This document shows, in pieces, positions 10,382 through 19,914 of a DNA stretch of 45,000 bases. Within the stretch, counting starts at the first letter, position 1. Each line of letters begins with the position of its first letter. The position numbers and the translations under genes are program-made. The notes under the pieces were generated by a model. The model was not told where the DNA came from and made no database searches. It saw only the letters and a program-made list of their open reading frames with translations. The DNA is from Methylobacterium aquaticum (GTDB lineage Bacteria > Pseudomonadota > Alphaproteobacteria > Rhizobiales > Beijerinckiaceae), in assembly GCF_016804325.1 (NCBI RefSeq), contig NZ_CP043627.1, positions 557,501-602,500 on the forward strand. The letters are read 5' to 3'.

Positions 10382-11102
10382 GGTGACGCTCCCCCAGATA
10401 GGCGGTGATGACGCCCTCGTGGCGCACCACCTCGGTCGGGTGGCCTTCCGCGAGGACGCGGCCGAGATGCAGCACGACGGCCCGGTCGACCAGCGGCATC
10501 ACCACCTCCATCACGTGCTCGACCATGATGACGGTGACGCCGCGGGCCGCGACCTTGCGGATCAGCTCGACCCCGGCCTTGGCCTCGCTCGGGGTGAGAC
10601 CCGTCAGCACCTCGTCGAGGAGGAGCAGCTTCGGCTCGGTGGCGAGCGCCCGGGCGACTTCGAGGCGGCGCTTTTCCGGCGGGGTCAGCTCCCCCGCCAC
10701 CGCCTCGGCCCGGTCGGCGAGACCGGCGAAGTCGAGGGTTTCGAGGGCGACGCGGCGCGCCGCCGCGGCGTTGGCGTGACGGGAGAAGCCGCCGACGACG
10801 ACGTTCTCGAGCACGTTCATCGAATCGAACGAGCGCGGCACCTGGAAGGTGCGGGCGATGCCGCGCCGGCAGCGCTCGGGGGCGGAGAGACCGGTGATGT
10901 CCTCGCCGCGAAAGAAGATCCGTCCCTCGCTCGGCCGGTAGGTGCCGGAGATCAGGTTGAACAGCGTCGACTTGCCGGCGCCGTTCGGCCCGAGCAGCCC
11001 GAGGATCTGGCCTTCCGGCACGTCGAGGCTGACATCGGCATTGGCGACGAGGCCGCCGAAGCGCAGGGTGACGTGGTCGATGCGCAGCAGAGCGTCGCTC
11101 AC
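10371..11102 (-). CDS. livG: Branched-chain-type ABC transporter ATP-binding protein LivG
   Basis: 243-residue ABC ATPase, partner of LivF. Walker A GPNGAGKS is at residues 38-45 and Walker B LLLLDE at 159-164. The signature loop reads LTPPEKRR (about 139-146) rather than LSGGQ. Related HAAT ATPases often carry a degenerate form here, so this is noted rather than treated as damage. The start is a GTG at 11102, and its first bases overlap the livM stop (GTGA). The C-terminal extension after Walker B, ending near TAYLGERH, is typical of LivG. Confidence 0.93.
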   Translation of the reverse strand: MSDALLRIDHVTLRFGGLVANADVSLDVPEGQILGLLGPNGAGKSTLFNLISGTYRPSEGRIFFRGEDITGLSAPERCRRGIARTFQVPRSFDSMNVLENVVVGGFSRHANAAAARRVALETLDFAGLADRAEAVAGELTPPEKRRLEVARALATEPKLLLLDEVLTGLTPSEAKAGVELIRKVAARGVTVIMVEHVMEVVMPLVDRAVVLHLGRVLAEGHPTEVVRHEGVITAYLGERHRAA

Positions 11103-12139
11103 GGTGTCGCCTCCTCGTTGCGGGCCTTGCGGGTGCGGCGAAACAGGCTGAGCACGCCTTCGGGCCGGGCGAGCGCCACCACCATCACCAGCACGCCGTA
11201 GAGCATCAGGTCGAGGCCGCTGCCGCTGCCGCCCAGATACGAACGGCTGATCTCGGTGAGCGGGATCAGGATCGCCGCCCCGACGAGCGGCCCCCACAGG
11301 GTGCCGATGCCGCCGAGCACCGCCGGGAGCGCGAAGAGCAGCGAGAAGCGGAAGCTCATCACGCTCTCGGGATCGATGTAGGAGACGTAAGCGGCGTAGA
11401 AGCCGCCGCCGATGGCGGTGAAGAAGGCCGAGACGGCCGCCGCCGCCATCTTGGAGCGGAAGACCTCGACGCCGAGGCTCTCGGCGGCCTGGGCGTCGTC
11501 CTTGACCGCGCGCCACCAATAGCCCCAGCGCGACCCCTCGATCAGCCAGGTCACGAACCAGACCACCGCCAGGAAGCCGATGGCGAAGTGGATATACGGG
11601 ACCTTGTCGCGGGCAAATTGCAGCGTCCACCAGGAATCCGGGTTGAACGGCCACTGGATGCCCATGGCGCCGCCGACAAAGTCCCAGTTGTGGACCAGCA
11701 GCAGGCCGATCTCCGCGATCACGATGGTGGCGATCGAGAAGTAGTGGCCGGCCAGCCGAAAGCACGGATAGCCGAGGACGAGCGCGACGAGCGCCGAGAG
11801 CAGCCCGCCCGCCAGCATGCCGAACCACGGCAGCACGCCGTAGGTGACGAACAGGACCGAGGTCGCGTAGGCGCCGAAGCCGAAATACAGCGCGTGGCCA
11901 AGCGACACCTGGCCGCAATAGCCGCCCAGGATGTTCCAGCTCTGCGACAAAGCGGCATACATCAGGGTGAGGATCAGGACGTTCTGGAGATAGACGTCGT
12001 TGATACCGTAGGGGAGCGCTGCGAGCGCGGCGAAGACGAGGAGCGCGACGATCAGCTTGCGCCGGCGCCTGGCCGCGTAGCTCGCCTCGGCCCGCGCGGG
12101 CGGGGAGCCCGGCGCGAGGGCGGTGGTCGGCGTGGTCAT
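11099..12139 (-). CDS. livM: Branched-chain-type ABC transporter permease LivM
   Basis: 346-residue inner-membrane permease. A basic cytoplasmic N-terminus (AARRRRKL) is followed by about nine hydrophobic spans. The HAAT permease motif [20 protein letters not shown] lies near residues 70-90, and [13 protein letters not shown] near 285. The start ATG at 12139 overlaps the livH stop by one base (TGATG), giving translational coupling. It would form the channel with LivH and be driven by LivG/LivF. About 30 extra residues at each end relative to short homologs are not unusual for the family. Confidence 0.93.
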   Translation of the reverse strand: MTTPTTALAPGSPPARAEASYAARRRRKLIVALLVFAALAALPYGINDVYLQNVLILTLMYAALSQSWNILGGYCGQVSLGHALYFGFGAYATSVLFVTYGVLPWFGMLAGGLLSALVALVLGYPCFRLAGHYFSIATIVIAEIGLLLVHNWDFVGGAMGIQWPFNPDSWWTLQFARDKVPYIHFAIGFLAVVWFVTWLIEGSRWGYWWRAVKDDAQAAESLGVEVFRSKMAAAAVSAFFTAIGGGFYAAYVSYIDPESVMSFRFSLLFALPAVLGGIGTLWGPLVGAAILIPLTEISRSYLGGSGSGLDLMLYGVLVMVVALARPEGVLSLFRRTRKARNEEATP

Positions 12140-13017
12140 CAAAGCCTCCCGAACAGGCCTTGCGGCCGCACGAACACCACCGCGAGGTAGAGGGCGTAGA
12201 CGCCGACGGACTTCAGCGCCGGCGGCAGAATCACCGCCGTGACCGCCTCGACGAGGCCGACGATGATGCCGGCGACGAGCGCGCCGCCGACGCTGCCGAA
12301 GCCGCCGAGCGCCACCGTGACGTAGGCGATGAGCGCGAAGCTCGCCCCGACCTGGGGGTGGATGTAGTAGAAGATCGCCAGCACCGCCCCGGCGAGGCCG
12401 ACCAGCGCCGCCCCTAAGCCCCAGCCGAGGGCGAAGACCCGGTTGCGGTCGATGCCCACCAGCGCCACCGCGCCCTGGTCCTCGCGGGTGGCCTCCAGCG
12501 CGCGGCCGAAATCGGTGCGGCTCATCAGCAGGTGCAGGCCGCCGAAGGCCGCGAGCGACACCACGGCGCCGAAGAGCTGCGGCCAGGGCAGGAAGATCCC
12601 GCCGAGATCGAGGGTGCGCCCGCCGAGCCAGGTGTTCTGGACGTTGCGGTAATCGGGCGTGAACAGGTACTGCGCGGCACCCTGGAGCAGGATCGCGAGC
12701 CCGAAGGTCGCGAAGATCTGCACCATGCCCTGGTTGGCCTTGGCCCGCATGGCGAAGCGCACCACGCCCATGTAAGCCGCGGCCCCGAGCATGAAGAGCA
12801 GGGCGGCGACCACCGGCATCAGCACCACCGGATCGAGATGGGTGACCAGCACCAGCCCGAAGGTCGCGTACATGGCCAGCATCAGGAACTCGCCATGGGC
12901 GAAGTTCACCACGTCCATCAGGCCGAAGATCAGCGAGAGTCCGACCGCGATCAGGGCGTAGATCAAGCCCATCAGGAGGCCGCTCGCGAGCACCTGAACC
13001 AGGGCTTGCGTCGTCAT
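12139..13017 (-). CDS. livH: Branched-chain-type ABC transporter permease LivH
   Basis: 292-residue inner-membrane permease with about eight hydrophobic segments. Family motifs are visible: GLIYALIAVGLSLIFGLMDVVNFAHGEF near residues 15-42, and the cytoplasmic coupling region around ATREDQGAVALVGIDRNRVFALGWGLGA near 185-215. The ATG at 13017 was chosen because it begins the conserved MTTQALVQ head; the frame is open further upstream but only reads through a repeat. The gap to the binding-protein gene is 277 bp and contains a hairpin and an inverted repeat pair. That likely lowers expression of the membrane genes relative to the binding protein. Confidence 0.92.
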   Translation of the reverse strand: MTTQALVQVLASGLLMGLIYALIAVGLSLIFGLMDVVNFAHGEFLMLAMYATFGLVLVTHLDPVVLMPVVAALLFMLGAAAYMGVVRFAMRAKANQGMVQIFATFGLAILLQGAAQYLFTPDYRNVQNTWLGGRTLDLGGIFLPWPQLFGAVVSLAAFGGLHLLMSRTDFGRALEATREDQGAVALVGIDRNRVFALGWGLGAALVGLAGAVLAIFYYIHPQVGASFALIAYVTVALGGFGSVGGALVAGIIVGLVEAVTAVILPPALKSVGVYALYLAVVFVRPQGLFGRL

Positions 13018-13080
13018 GGGGTTGGGGGGCTCCGGTGAGGGCGCGAGACGTGTTCGACCGCCGCCGAGAGAGGCGCGGGA

Positions 13081-13234
13081 TCCCCTCTCCCGTGTGGGAG
13101 AGGGGTGGGGGTGAGGGTGGAGACGGCGCCGCAATGACTCTGAACCGTCGAGCTGCGCAGCTGGACGCCCGACGACTTATCGGGAGCCCGAGCCACCCTC
13201 ACCCCCGGCCCCTCTCCCACACGGGAGAGGGGGG
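13081..13234. repeat. Inverted pair of CCCTCTCCC-type palindromes
   Basis: A CCCCTCTCCCGTGTGGGAGAGGGG palindrome at 13082-13105 with a GTGGGGGTGAGGG tail is mirrored at 13193-13234, about 70 bp away. Each half can fold alone, or the two can pair into one long stem. Related forms of the same family recur at 21837-21868, 25317-25343 and 25471-25500. Confidence 0.75.
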
Positions 13235-13263
13235 AGCGCTTCGTCTTGGAACGTCGCGAGTGT

Positions 13264-13291
13264 CACAGGCGTCGGCGAATCGACGCCTGTG
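13264..13291 (-). terminator. Hairpin after the binding-protein gene
   Basis: Perfect 11-bp inverted repeat CACAGGCGTCG/CGACGCCTGTG with a six-base loop, starting four bases past the stop of the substrate-binding protein. There is no T run, so it probably stabilises or attenuates the transcript before livH rather than ending it fully. Confidence 0.6.
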
Positions 13292-13294
13292 CCG

Positions 13295-14545
13295 TCACGC
13301 GTTCATCGGCCACTTGGCCGGCGCCACGGCCGCCGATTCCGGGAACACCGTGACGAACTTGTCGCCGATCCATTGCAGCAGCACCGGGTCGGCATGGGTG
13401 TTCTGGCCGTCGGGCCCGAAGGCGACCTTGGTCCAGGGCATCACCGTGCGGGTGCCCGGGATGTCGGTGGCGGCGAGCGCGGCGCGGATCTTCTGGCCGT
13501 CGGTCGAGCCGGCGCGGTCGAGGGCGTCGGCCAGCACGATCATCGCCATGAACTGGCGCGAGGAATTGTCGTTGAAGTCGCGGCCGGCCCGGGCCTTGTA
13601 CATCCCGTTGACGGTCGCCACCATCGGGCGCTTGGCGGCCAGATCGAGGGAGAAGCTGCCGCGCGAGATCACGCCCTGGAGCTTGTCGCCGACGGCGTCG
13701 TAGGTCACCTTCTCGGAGAAGCCGGCGGCCTGCGCGATGATGCTCTTCGGCTTGTAGCCGAGTTCGCCCATCGTCTTCGTCAGCAGGATCGCGTCGGTGG
13801 TGTAGCTCGTCGGCAACAGCACGTCGGCGTTGGCGGTCTTGAGCTGCTGCACCTCGGCGGTGAGCGAGGGCGAGTTGCTCTTGTACTTCACGTCGGCGAC
13901 GAGCTTGTAGCCGCGCTCGGCGGCGAGCTTGCGCTGCACCGTGGACGAATCGACGCCGTAGATCGTGTCCTCGAAGAACAGGGCGACCGAGTCGATCTTC
14001 TGGCCGCGCTTGCGCTGGGCATCCAGGAAGTCGAACATCGCGGTCGAGAACATCTCGTCGTGGGCGGCCGGGCGGAAGAAGAACTTCAGGCCCTTGCGGT
14101 GCAGGCTCGGCGACGAGGAATCGGCGCAGACGAAGGGCACGCCGTAGCGCTCGGCGGTGGCGCTCACCGTCGCCGAGACCGCCGACTGGTAGCAGCCGAC
14201 GAGGGCAGCGACCTTGTCCTGGGTGATCAGGCGCTCGGCTTCGGCGCGGCCCTTCTGCGGGTCGGCCTGGTGGTCGGCGAAGACGAGGCGGATCTTGGCG
14301 CCGCCCATGCCGGCAAGGCCCGCGCCCTTGGCGCCCGGCAGGTCGAGGTCGTGGTCGTTGTTGATGAGGTCGAGCGCCGTCTCGATGGCGTGGCGGGCAT
14401 CCACCCCGACCTGCGCGCTCGGGCCCGACATGGCGTAGAGCACGCCGACCACCACCTCGGGTGCCGCCGCCCGGGCCGGGGCGCCGCGCAGGCCCGCGAG
14501 CGACAGGGCGCCGGCCCCCACCAAGAGTTCTCGACGACGGATCAT
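13295..14545 (-). CDS. HAAT-family (branched-chain amino acid type) ABC transporter substrate-binding protein
   Basis: 416-residue periplasmic binding protein of the Leu/Ile/Val/amide type (Peripla_BP_6). It begins with RRRELLVGAGALSLAG, a twin-arginine-looking export signal, with likely cleavage after APARA near residue 26. No lipobox cysteine is present. The mature part opens with VVVGVLYAMSGPSAQVG, the usual first strand and ligand-binding loop. Later family landmarks are ADSSSPSLHRKG and AKRPMVATVNGMYKARAG. The start ATG at 14545 has GGAGG eight bases upstream. First gene of the row ending in livF. The substrate is uncertain: branched-chain amino acids, amides, urea and aromatic acids are all carried by such systems. 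Confidence 0.9.
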   Translation of the reverse strand: MIRRRELLVGAGALSLAGLRGAPARAAAPEVVVGVLYAMSGPSAQVGVDARHAIETALDLINNDHDLDLPGAKGAGLAGMGGAKIRLVFADHQADPQKGRAEAERLITQDKVAALVGCYQSAVSATVSATAERYGVPFVCADSSSPSLHRKGLKFFFRPAAHDEMFSTAMFDFLDAQRKRGQKIDSVALFFEDTIYGVDSSTVQRKLAAERGYKLVADVKYKSNSPSLTAEVQQLKTANADVLLPTSYTTDAILLTKTMGELGYKPKSIIAQAAGFSEKVTYDAVGDKLQGVISRGSFSLDLAAKRPMVATVNGMYKARAGRDFNDNSSRQFMAMIVLADALDRAGSTDGQKIRAALAATDIPGTRTVMPWTKVAFGPDGQNTHADPVLLQWIGDKFVTVFPESAAVAPAKWPMNA

Positions 14546-14685
14546 GCGCTGGCCTCCAAGAGGTGGGGACGTCATCCAAGCCTCATTCCGCCGGCTTTGA
14601 AAAGCCCGTGTCGAGGCTGTCACCAGCCCGAATGCGGAAACGATGCGCGAACGAGAGATTACGACGAACGGACCGGGGACATCTG

Positions 14686-15486
14686 TCACAGCACCGCGAA
14701 TTCGCTGTTGCGACGGTCGGTGATCAGCATGCAGCCCGGCGCGTGGGTGATGGCGAAGGCCGGCCGCACGGCGGCGATCACCGATTGCGGGGTGACGCCG
14801 CAGGCCCAGAAGACCGGCATCTCGTCGTCGCGGATCGTGACCGGGTCGCCGTAATCGGGCGCGTCGATGTCGCGGATGCCGATCAGGTCCGGCCGGCCGA
14901 GATGGACCGGCGCGCCGTGGACGGAGGGAAACCGCGAGGTGATCTGCACCGCCCGGATGGCCTGCGCGGGGGTGAGCGGGCGCATCGACACCACCATCGG
15001 CCCGGAGAAGCGGCCGGCCGGGGCGCACGGAATGCTGGTGCGGTACATCGGCACCCGCACCCCCATCTCGACGTGGCGGAGCGGCAGCCCGTCCTCGGCC
15101 AGGGCCGCCTCGAACGAGTAGGAGCAGCCGATCACGAAGGCCACGAGGTCGTCGCGCCAGAATTCCGCGACGGAGGCGCAGTCCGCCACCACCTCGCCGT
15201 CGCGCCAGACCCGGTAGGCGGGGATGTCGGTGGCGATGTCGAGATCGAGGCCGAGTTCCGGGATGCTGCGCTCGCCCCTGGCCGAGACGCCGATGATCGG
15301 GCACGATTTCGGGTTGCGCTGGGCAAACAGCAGGAACTCGTCGGCGAGGTCGGCGGGCAGCACCGCGAGGTTGCCCTGGACGTAGCCGTCGGCGATGCCG
15401 GCGGTGCAGCCGGTAATGGCGCCGCTGCGGCAGGCCAGCCGCGCCGCCTCGCCGCTCATCCGCGCCCGATCGAAGGGAAGGGTCAT
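14686..15486 (-). CDS. DUF1445 / putative hydro-lyase (D-glutamate cyclase family)
   Basis: 266-residue cytoplasmic protein of the DUF1445 family, variously called putative hydro-lyase; mammalian relatives have D-glutamate cyclase activity. Recognisable blocks are [20 protein letters not shown] near the N-terminus, [11 protein letters not shown] near the middle, [14 protein letters not shown], and the C-terminal [10 protein letters not shown]. The start is ATG 15486, with AAAGGAG five bases upstream; a GTG one codon earlier is too close to that site. It lies between a LysR gene and the Liv-type transporter. Such genes often sit with amino acid or amide uptake, which suggests a role in handling the imported compound. 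The reaction here is not known. Confidence 0.85.
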   Translation of the reverse strand: MTLPFDRARMSGEAARLACRSGAITGCTAGIADGYVQGNLAVLPADLADEFLLFAQRNPKSCPIIGVSARGERSIPELGLDLDIATDIPAYRVWRDGEVVADCASVAEFWRDDLVAFVIGCSYSFEAALAEDGLPLRHVEMGVRVPMYRTSIPCAPAGRFSGPMVVSMRPLTPAQAIRAVQITSRFPSVHGAPVHLGRPDLIGIRDIDAPDYGDPVTIRDDEMPVFWACGVTPQSVIAAVRPAFAITHAPGCMLITDRRNSEFAVL

Positions 15487-15580
15487 CACCGCTCCTTTGC
15501 CCGGATGGCTCCGTGCTCACCGATGCGCCATGATCACCGGTTGAGCAGGTAAGGACAAATCGTCTTTTCGCATCGGTTTC

Positions 15581-15597
15581 GATAAGGGGAGCTTATC
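15581..15597. promoter_or_regulatory. Candidate LysR-type operator
   Basis: GATAAGGGGAGCTTATC is a symmetric GATAAG/CTTATC pair with the T-N11-A form expected of LysR binding sites. It lies about 100 bp upstream of the DUF1445 start and overlaps the stop of the lysR gene, so autoregulation would need a different site. Found by eye. Confidence 0.5.
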
Positions 15598-16489
15598 ATC
15601 GCCAGTCCGGCTCGGCCGCGACCTCGCAGGCCAGCCGCGCCGCCGTCGCGGCGAGCCCGCAATCGGGCGCGTTCGGATAGGTGGCGGTGAAGCCGATGTC
15701 GGGCAGGGAAGGCGCCGGGGCGATGATCCGCAGCGCACCCTCGTCGAGGTCGCGCCGCACCACCTCCGGCGGGATCACCCCGATGCCGATTCCCTCCCGC
15801 GCCATCCGGACGATGGTGGAGAGCGAGGCGTTGCTGTGCAGGCGCGGCGGCGGCAGGTTCGACTGCGCCAGCATCTCGCGCAAGCACACGTAGGGGTTGG
15901 TGTTCTTCGGATAGGTGATGAGGGGATGGCGCAGGAGCGCCGCCAGGCTCACCTCGCCGGGGCCGAGATCGAGGGACGGCGCGGCGATCCAGGCGAGCGA
16001 CACGCTGCAGAGCGGCAGGTTGACCAGGCTCGGCATGGTGATCGGCCCGACCAGGAAGGCGAGGTCGAGGTCCCGGTTCAGGAGCGCATCGCGCATGGTG
16101 GGCGAGATGTCGACCGCGATGTCGACGGTGACGCCCGGATAGGCCTCGTTCATCCGGGCGATGAAGCGCATCAGCCAGGTATGGACGATGGTCTCCGAGA
16201 CGCCGAGCCGCAGCACGCCGCGCAGCGACCCGGGGCCGGCCACCGCCTGCATCATCTCGGTGCGCAGGCGCAGGAAACGCTCGGCGTAAGGCAGAAGGTC
16301 GCGGCCCTTGGCCGTCAGCACCACCGAGCGGGCGCGCCGCTCGAACAGCCGCACGCCGAACTCCTCCTCGAGCGCCGCGATGCGCTGCGACACCGCCGGC
16401 TGCGAGGTGTTCATCCGCTCCGCCGCCTTGCGGAAGCTGCACAGCGAGGCGGTCCAGTAGAAGATCTCGAGGCTTCGCAGGTCCGCCAT
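15596..16489 (-). CDS. LysR-family transcriptional regulator
   Basis: 297-residue regulator. The N-terminal winged helix-turn-helix (about residues 5-64) carries FRKAAERMNTSQPAVSQRIAALE and FERRARSVVLTAKG, the textbook LysR pattern. The C-terminal two-lobed effector domain begins near residue 90 with GVLRLGVSETIVHTWL. The ATG at 16489 begins the conserved head MADLRSLEIFYW. It is transcribed in the same direction as the DUF1445 gene and transporter that follow, and a palindromic operator candidate lies just past its stop. It is therefore the likely controller of that unit; the effector is unknown. Confidence 0.92.
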   Translation of the reverse strand: MADLRSLEIFYWTASLCSFRKAAERMNTSQPAVSQRIAALEEEFGVRLFERRARSVVLTAKGRDLLPYAERFLRLRTEMMQAVAGPGSLRGVLRLGVSETIVHTWLMRFIARMNEAYPGVTVDIAVDISPTMRDALLNRDLDLAFLVGPITMPSLVNLPLCSVSLAWIAAPSLDLGPGEVSLAALLRHPLITYPKNTNPYVCLREMLAQSNLPPPRLHSNASLSTIVRMAREGIGIGVIPPEVVRRDLDEGALRIIAPAPSLPDIGFTATYPNAPDCGLAATAARLACEVAAEPDWR

Positions 16490-16628
16490 GCTCCGTCCCG
16501 GTTCGCGGCGGGGCAGTGTGCAGCAAGGTTCGGACCATGCCAAACCACGGGAGCGGCCTGCGGCCCGATATCCGCGACGATCCGTTCGCGCGGCCCTGCG
16601 GCTGGGGCGCGGGCGACCCGTCGACCAG

Positions 16629-16712
16629 CCCCCTCCTTCGCGGTCGGTCGATCCCCGATCGTGCGCGATCTCCGGTCGCCACCACCTCGGGATGAGGTCC
16701 GAGGGTGGGAGC
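16629..16712. repeat. Dispersed palindromic repeat, half copy C
   Basis: Matches the right half of copies A and B: CCCTCCTTCGCGGTC, then a GATC-rich palindrome, then CACCTCGGGATGAGGTC with a GGTGGGAGCCCATGG tail shared with copy B. The left half is absent or too diverged to see. It lies between the lysR start and the tpa stop. Confidence 0.65.
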
Positions 16713-16754
16713 CCATGGCCGGCCGCCGTCAGGCCGCTGTCGGATCCGCGGCGC

Positions 16755-18137
16755 TCAGCCGAACACCCGCCCCAGCGCCGCGTCGATCGTCTCGACGATC
16801 CGGTCGATGTCGGCCGGGGTCGCGATCAGGGCCGGGCTGAGGCAGAGCGTGTTGTTGAGCCCGGCGAGCGAGCGGTTGGTGGCGCCGATGATGACGCCGT
16901 TCGCCATGCAATCGGCCACCACGGCCTGGACCCGCTTCTCCTCCGCCGGCTCCCTCGTGGTGCGGTCGGCGACGAGCTCGGCGCCGCAGAACAGGCCCTT
17001 GCCGCGGACATCCCCGATGACCGGGTGGCGCTCGGCGAGGCCGTGCAGGCCCGCCATCAGCCGCTCGCCCATCGCGATCGTGTTCTCGATCAGGCCCTCG
17101 TCCTCGATGATCCGCATGTTCTCGAGCGCCGCCGCCGGGCCGGCGGTGCAGCCGCCGAAGGTCGAGATGTCGCGAAAGTACGACATCGGGTCGGCGGCAT
17201 CGTCCTTGAACAGCGAGAACACCGCCTCGGTCGTCGTCGTGCAGGCGATCGCCGCGTAGCCCGAGGCCACGCCCTTGGCCATGGTCACGAAATCCGGCTT
17301 CACGCCGTAATGCTGATAGCCGAACCACGCGCCGGTGCGGCCCATGCCGCAGACCACCTCGTCGATGTGGATCAGGATCTCGTGCCGGCGGCAGATGTCC
17401 TGCACCTTCTCCCAGTAGCCCTTCGGCGGCGTGATGACCCCGCCGCCAGCGGTGACGGGTTCGAGGCAGATCGCCCCGACGCTGTCGGGCCCCTCGCGCA
17501 GGATCACCGCCTCGATCGCGTCGGCGGCCCGCTCACCGTAATTCTCCACCGCGCCCCACTGGCTGCGGTATTCGAGGCAGTGCGGCACCGGGACGAACCC
17601 GTCCGGGAACGGGCCGTACTGGTCGCGGCGCTGGTCCTGGCCGGCGGCGGCCAGCGCCCCGATCGTCGTGCCGTGATAGTCGCGCTCGCGGAAGAGGATC
17701 TTGGACTTGCGCCCGCCATGGTGCCGGTGCGCGATCTGGCGCACCATCTTGAATACCTTCTCGTTCGCCTCCGATCCCGAGTTGGAATAGTAGACTCGGC
17801 TCATGCCGGGCATCTTCTCGATGAGCCGCTCGGAGAACAGGGCCGCCGGGACCGAGCCGGCCGAGCCCGCGAAGTAGTTGAGCTTGACCAGCTGGTCGCG
17901 CACCGCGTCGGCGATGCTGGTGCGGCCGTAGCCGACATTGACCGTCCAGACGCCGCCGGAGACCGCATCGAGATATTCGCGCCCGGTCGCGTCCCAGACC
18001 CGCATCCCCTTGCCCTCGACCATCACCCGCGGGTCGGTCGTCTCGTAGGGCTTGTGCTGCGAGAGGTGGTGCCAGACATGGGCCCGGTCCGCCTCGATGA
18101 CGTGGCGCAGGTCGTTGGTGCGGGACATGTCGTTCAT
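16755..18137 (-). CDS. tpa: Taurine--pyruvate aminotransferase
   Basis: 460-residue class III PLP aminotransferase. With the tau transporter directly upstream, the likely reaction is taurine + pyruvate to sulfoacetaldehyde + alanine. The PLP-binding SNSGSEANE is at about 119-127. Asp259 of HIDEVVCGMGRTG contacts the pyridine nitrogen, and the Schiff-base lysine is Lys288 in MAKGVASGY. The N-terminal YETTDPRVMVEGKG and SGGVWTVNVGYGR blocks fit Tpa. The ATG at 18137 has AAGGA six bases upstream; a second ATG three codons in is possible. It starts 41 bp after tauC. Omega-amino acid:pyruvate transaminases are close relatives, so substrate rests partly on context. Confidence 0.88.
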   Translation of the reverse strand: MNDMSRTNDLRHVIEADRAHVWHHLSQHKPYETTDPRVMVEGKGMRVWDATGREYLDAVSGGVWTVNVGYGRTSIADAVRDQLVKLNYFAGSAGSVPAALFSERLIEKMPGMSRVYYSNSGSEANEKVFKMVRQIAHRHHGGRKSKILFRERDYHGTTIGALAAAGQDQRRDQYGPFPDGFVPVPHCLEYRSQWGAVENYGERAADAIEAVILREGPDSVGAICLEPVTAGGGVITPPKGYWEKVQDICRRHEILIHIDEVVCGMGRTGAWFGYQHYGVKPDFVTMAKGVASGYAAIACTTTTEAVFSLFKDDAADPMSYFRDISTFGGCTAGPAAALENMRIIEDEGLIENTIAMGERLMAGLHGLAERHPVIGDVRGKGLFCGAELVADRTTREPAEEKRVQAVVADCMANGVIIGATNRSLAGLNNTLCLSPALIATPADIDRIVETIDAALGRVFG

Positions 18138-18178
18138 CGGGCGTCCTTCGAATCGGGCAGGCGAATCGGCGGGAATCG

Positions 18179-19030
18179 TCAGACCTTACCCTTCCACGGG
18201 GCGAGGCGCCGTTCCAGCCGGCGCATGCCGAACTCGAACGCCGCCGCGAGGGCGCCGATCACCAGGATCCCCATCACCACGATGTCGGTGCGCAGGAAGT
18301 TCGAGGCGTTGAGCACCATCTGGCCGATGCCGGTCGAGGCCGCGACCATCTCGGCGGCCACCAAGGTGGTCCAGCCGACGCCCATGCCGATGCGCAGGCC
18401 CACCAGGATGTCGGGGAGCGCTGCCGGAAGGATCACGTGGCGCACCACCTGCGCCCGGCTGGCGCCGAGCGCCCGCGCGGCATTGACCTGGTCGAGGCTC
18501 GCCGCCGAGACGCCGGCCCGCGCCGCGAGGGCGACGGGGGCGAAGCAGGCGAGGAAGATCAGCAGGATCTTCGAGGTCTCGCCGATGCCGAACCAGATGA
18601 TGACGAGCGGCAGGTACGCGAGCGGCGGCAGCGGCCGGTAGAACTCGATGAACGGGTCGAGGATCGCCCGCAAGCTCGGGCTCAGGCCCGTGGCGAGGCC
18701 GACCGGGATGCCGACGAGGGCCGCGAGCACGAAGGCGCCGACGACCCGCATCAGGCTGGTCATAACGTGCTCGACGAGCGGCGCCCCGTCGATGCGTCCG
18801 TCGAGCGCATCCGAGAACGCCCCGAGCACGCTCGCCGGCCGGGGCAGGAACAGCGGCTTGATGAGGCCTGTTTGCGTCGCCGCGAGCCAGGCGACGAAGG
18901 CGACCGCGATGGTGGCGAGGCTGATGAGCCATAGCGGCGGGGCGACGCCCCGCATCGCCGCGCGGCGCCGGCGGACCGAGGACAGGGTGCGGGTCGCCGC
19001 GTCGGGCATCTCGGTGGCGGCCTCGTTCAC
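18179..19030 (-). CDS. tauC: Taurine-type ABC transporter permease
   Basis: 283-residue inner-membrane permease of the nitrate/sulfonate/taurine (SsuC/TauC) class. A cytoplasmic N-terminal tail of about 35 residues precedes six predicted spans. The conserved region [21 protein letters not shown] lies near residue 135, and the ATPase-coupling EAA-like loop [23 protein letters not shown] near 180-203. GTG 19030 overlaps the tauB stop (GTGA), so the two are translated in tandem. Sulfonate or other related substrates cannot be excluded from this subunit alone. Confidence 0.9.
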   Translation of the reverse strand: MNEAATEMPDAATRTLSSVRRRRAAMRGVAPPLWLISLATIAVAFVAWLAATQTGLIKPLFLPRPASVLGAFSDALDGRIDGAPLVEHVMTSLMRVVGAFVLAALVGIPVGLATGLSPSLRAILDPFIEFYRPLPPLAYLPLVIIWFGIGETSKILLIFLACFAPVALAARAGVSAASLDQVNAARALGASRAQVVRHVILPAALPDILVGLRIGMGVGWTTLVAAEMVAASTGIGQMVLNASNFLRTDIVVMGILVIGALAAAFEFGMRRLERRLAPWKGKV

Positions 19031-19830
19031 GCGGCGGCTCCTCGCTCGGATGCGGGTCTCGCCCCGCCATGGTCGTGGATGACGTGCAGCACGCGCTCGC
19101 GCATGGCGATGAAGTCGGGGCTCGACTTCACGGCCCGGGAAGGCTCGCCGGCGAGGACGCGGCGGCAGAAATCGAGCGGGATGATCTCGGCGATGCGCCC
19201 CGGCCGGGGCGTCATGATGACGAGCTTGGTCGCCAGGAAGATCGCCTCCTCGACCTCGTGGGTGATGAAGAACGCCATCTTCCGCGTCCGCGCCCAGACG
19301 GTCAGGATCAGTTCCTGGACCTGCTCGCGGGTGAAGGCGTCGAGTGCGCCGAGGGGCTCGTCCATCAGGAGCATGCGCGGATCGGCGGTGAGCGCCCGGG
19401 CGATGCCGACGCGCTGCTGCATGCCTCCCGACAGTTCGTAGATCCGCTTTCCCCCCGCATCGCTCAAGCCGACGAGGTCGAGCATGGCGCGGGCCCGCGC
19501 CTCGCGGTCCCGTCGCGGAACCCCCTGCATCGTGAGGCCGAAGGCGACGTTGTCGAGCACGTCGAGCCAGGGCATCAGGGCGTGGCGCTGGAACACCACG
19601 CCGCGATCGGCCCCCGGCCCGGTGACCGGGCGCCCGTCGAGCAGGATCCGCCCTTCCGTCGGCGGCAGGAAGCCGGCGATGCAGTTGAGCAGGGTCGTCT
19701 TCCCGCAGCCCGAGGCGCCGAGCGCCACCACGAACTCTCCCGGCTCGATCGTCAGGTCGATCCAGGACAGGGCGAGGGTCGCGCGCTCGCCCTCGCCGTA
19801 ATGGACGCTGAGCTTAGTGATCTCGAGCAT
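19027..19830 (-). CDS. tauB: Taurine-type ABC transporter ATP-binding protein
   Basis: 267-residue ABC ATPase of the SsuB/TauB class. Walker A GASGCGKT is at 38-45, the signature LSGGMQQ at 133-139 and Walker B MLLMDEP at 153-159. The switch His lies in [11 protein letters not shown]. The start was placed at ATG 19830 because [12 protein letters not shown] matches the usual head of TauB; an in-frame ATG at 19857 would add nine residues but has no ribosome site. A 138-bp palindromic repeat separates it from tauA, which may keep tauA mRNA more abundant. Confidence 0.9.
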   Translation of the reverse strand: MLEITKLSVHYGEGERATLALSWIDLTIEPGEFVVALGASGCGKTTLLNCIAGFLPPTEGRILLDGRPVTGPGADRGVVFQRHALMPWLDVLDNVAFGLTMQGVPRRDREARARAMLDLVGLSDAGGKRIYELSGGMQQRVGIARALTADPRMLLMDEPLGALDAFTREQVQELILTVWARTRKMAFFITHEVEEAIFLATKLVIMTPRPGRIAEIIPLDFCRRVLAGEPSRAVKSSPDFIAMRERVLHVIHDHGGARPASERGAAA

Positions 19831-19914
19831 CGGCGGATCTCTTTCAGGGTCAGTCATGCAAGCTTCGGACGGCCCACGACAGGACCGTTCACTTGAGGCT
19901 CCCGCCCCTCCCAA

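Noticed and set aside
10792..10810. Defective LivG signature (LTPPEKRR) as evidence of a dead transporter
   Set aside because: Many ATPases of this transporter class have a degenerate signature at this place, and all other motifs are intact.
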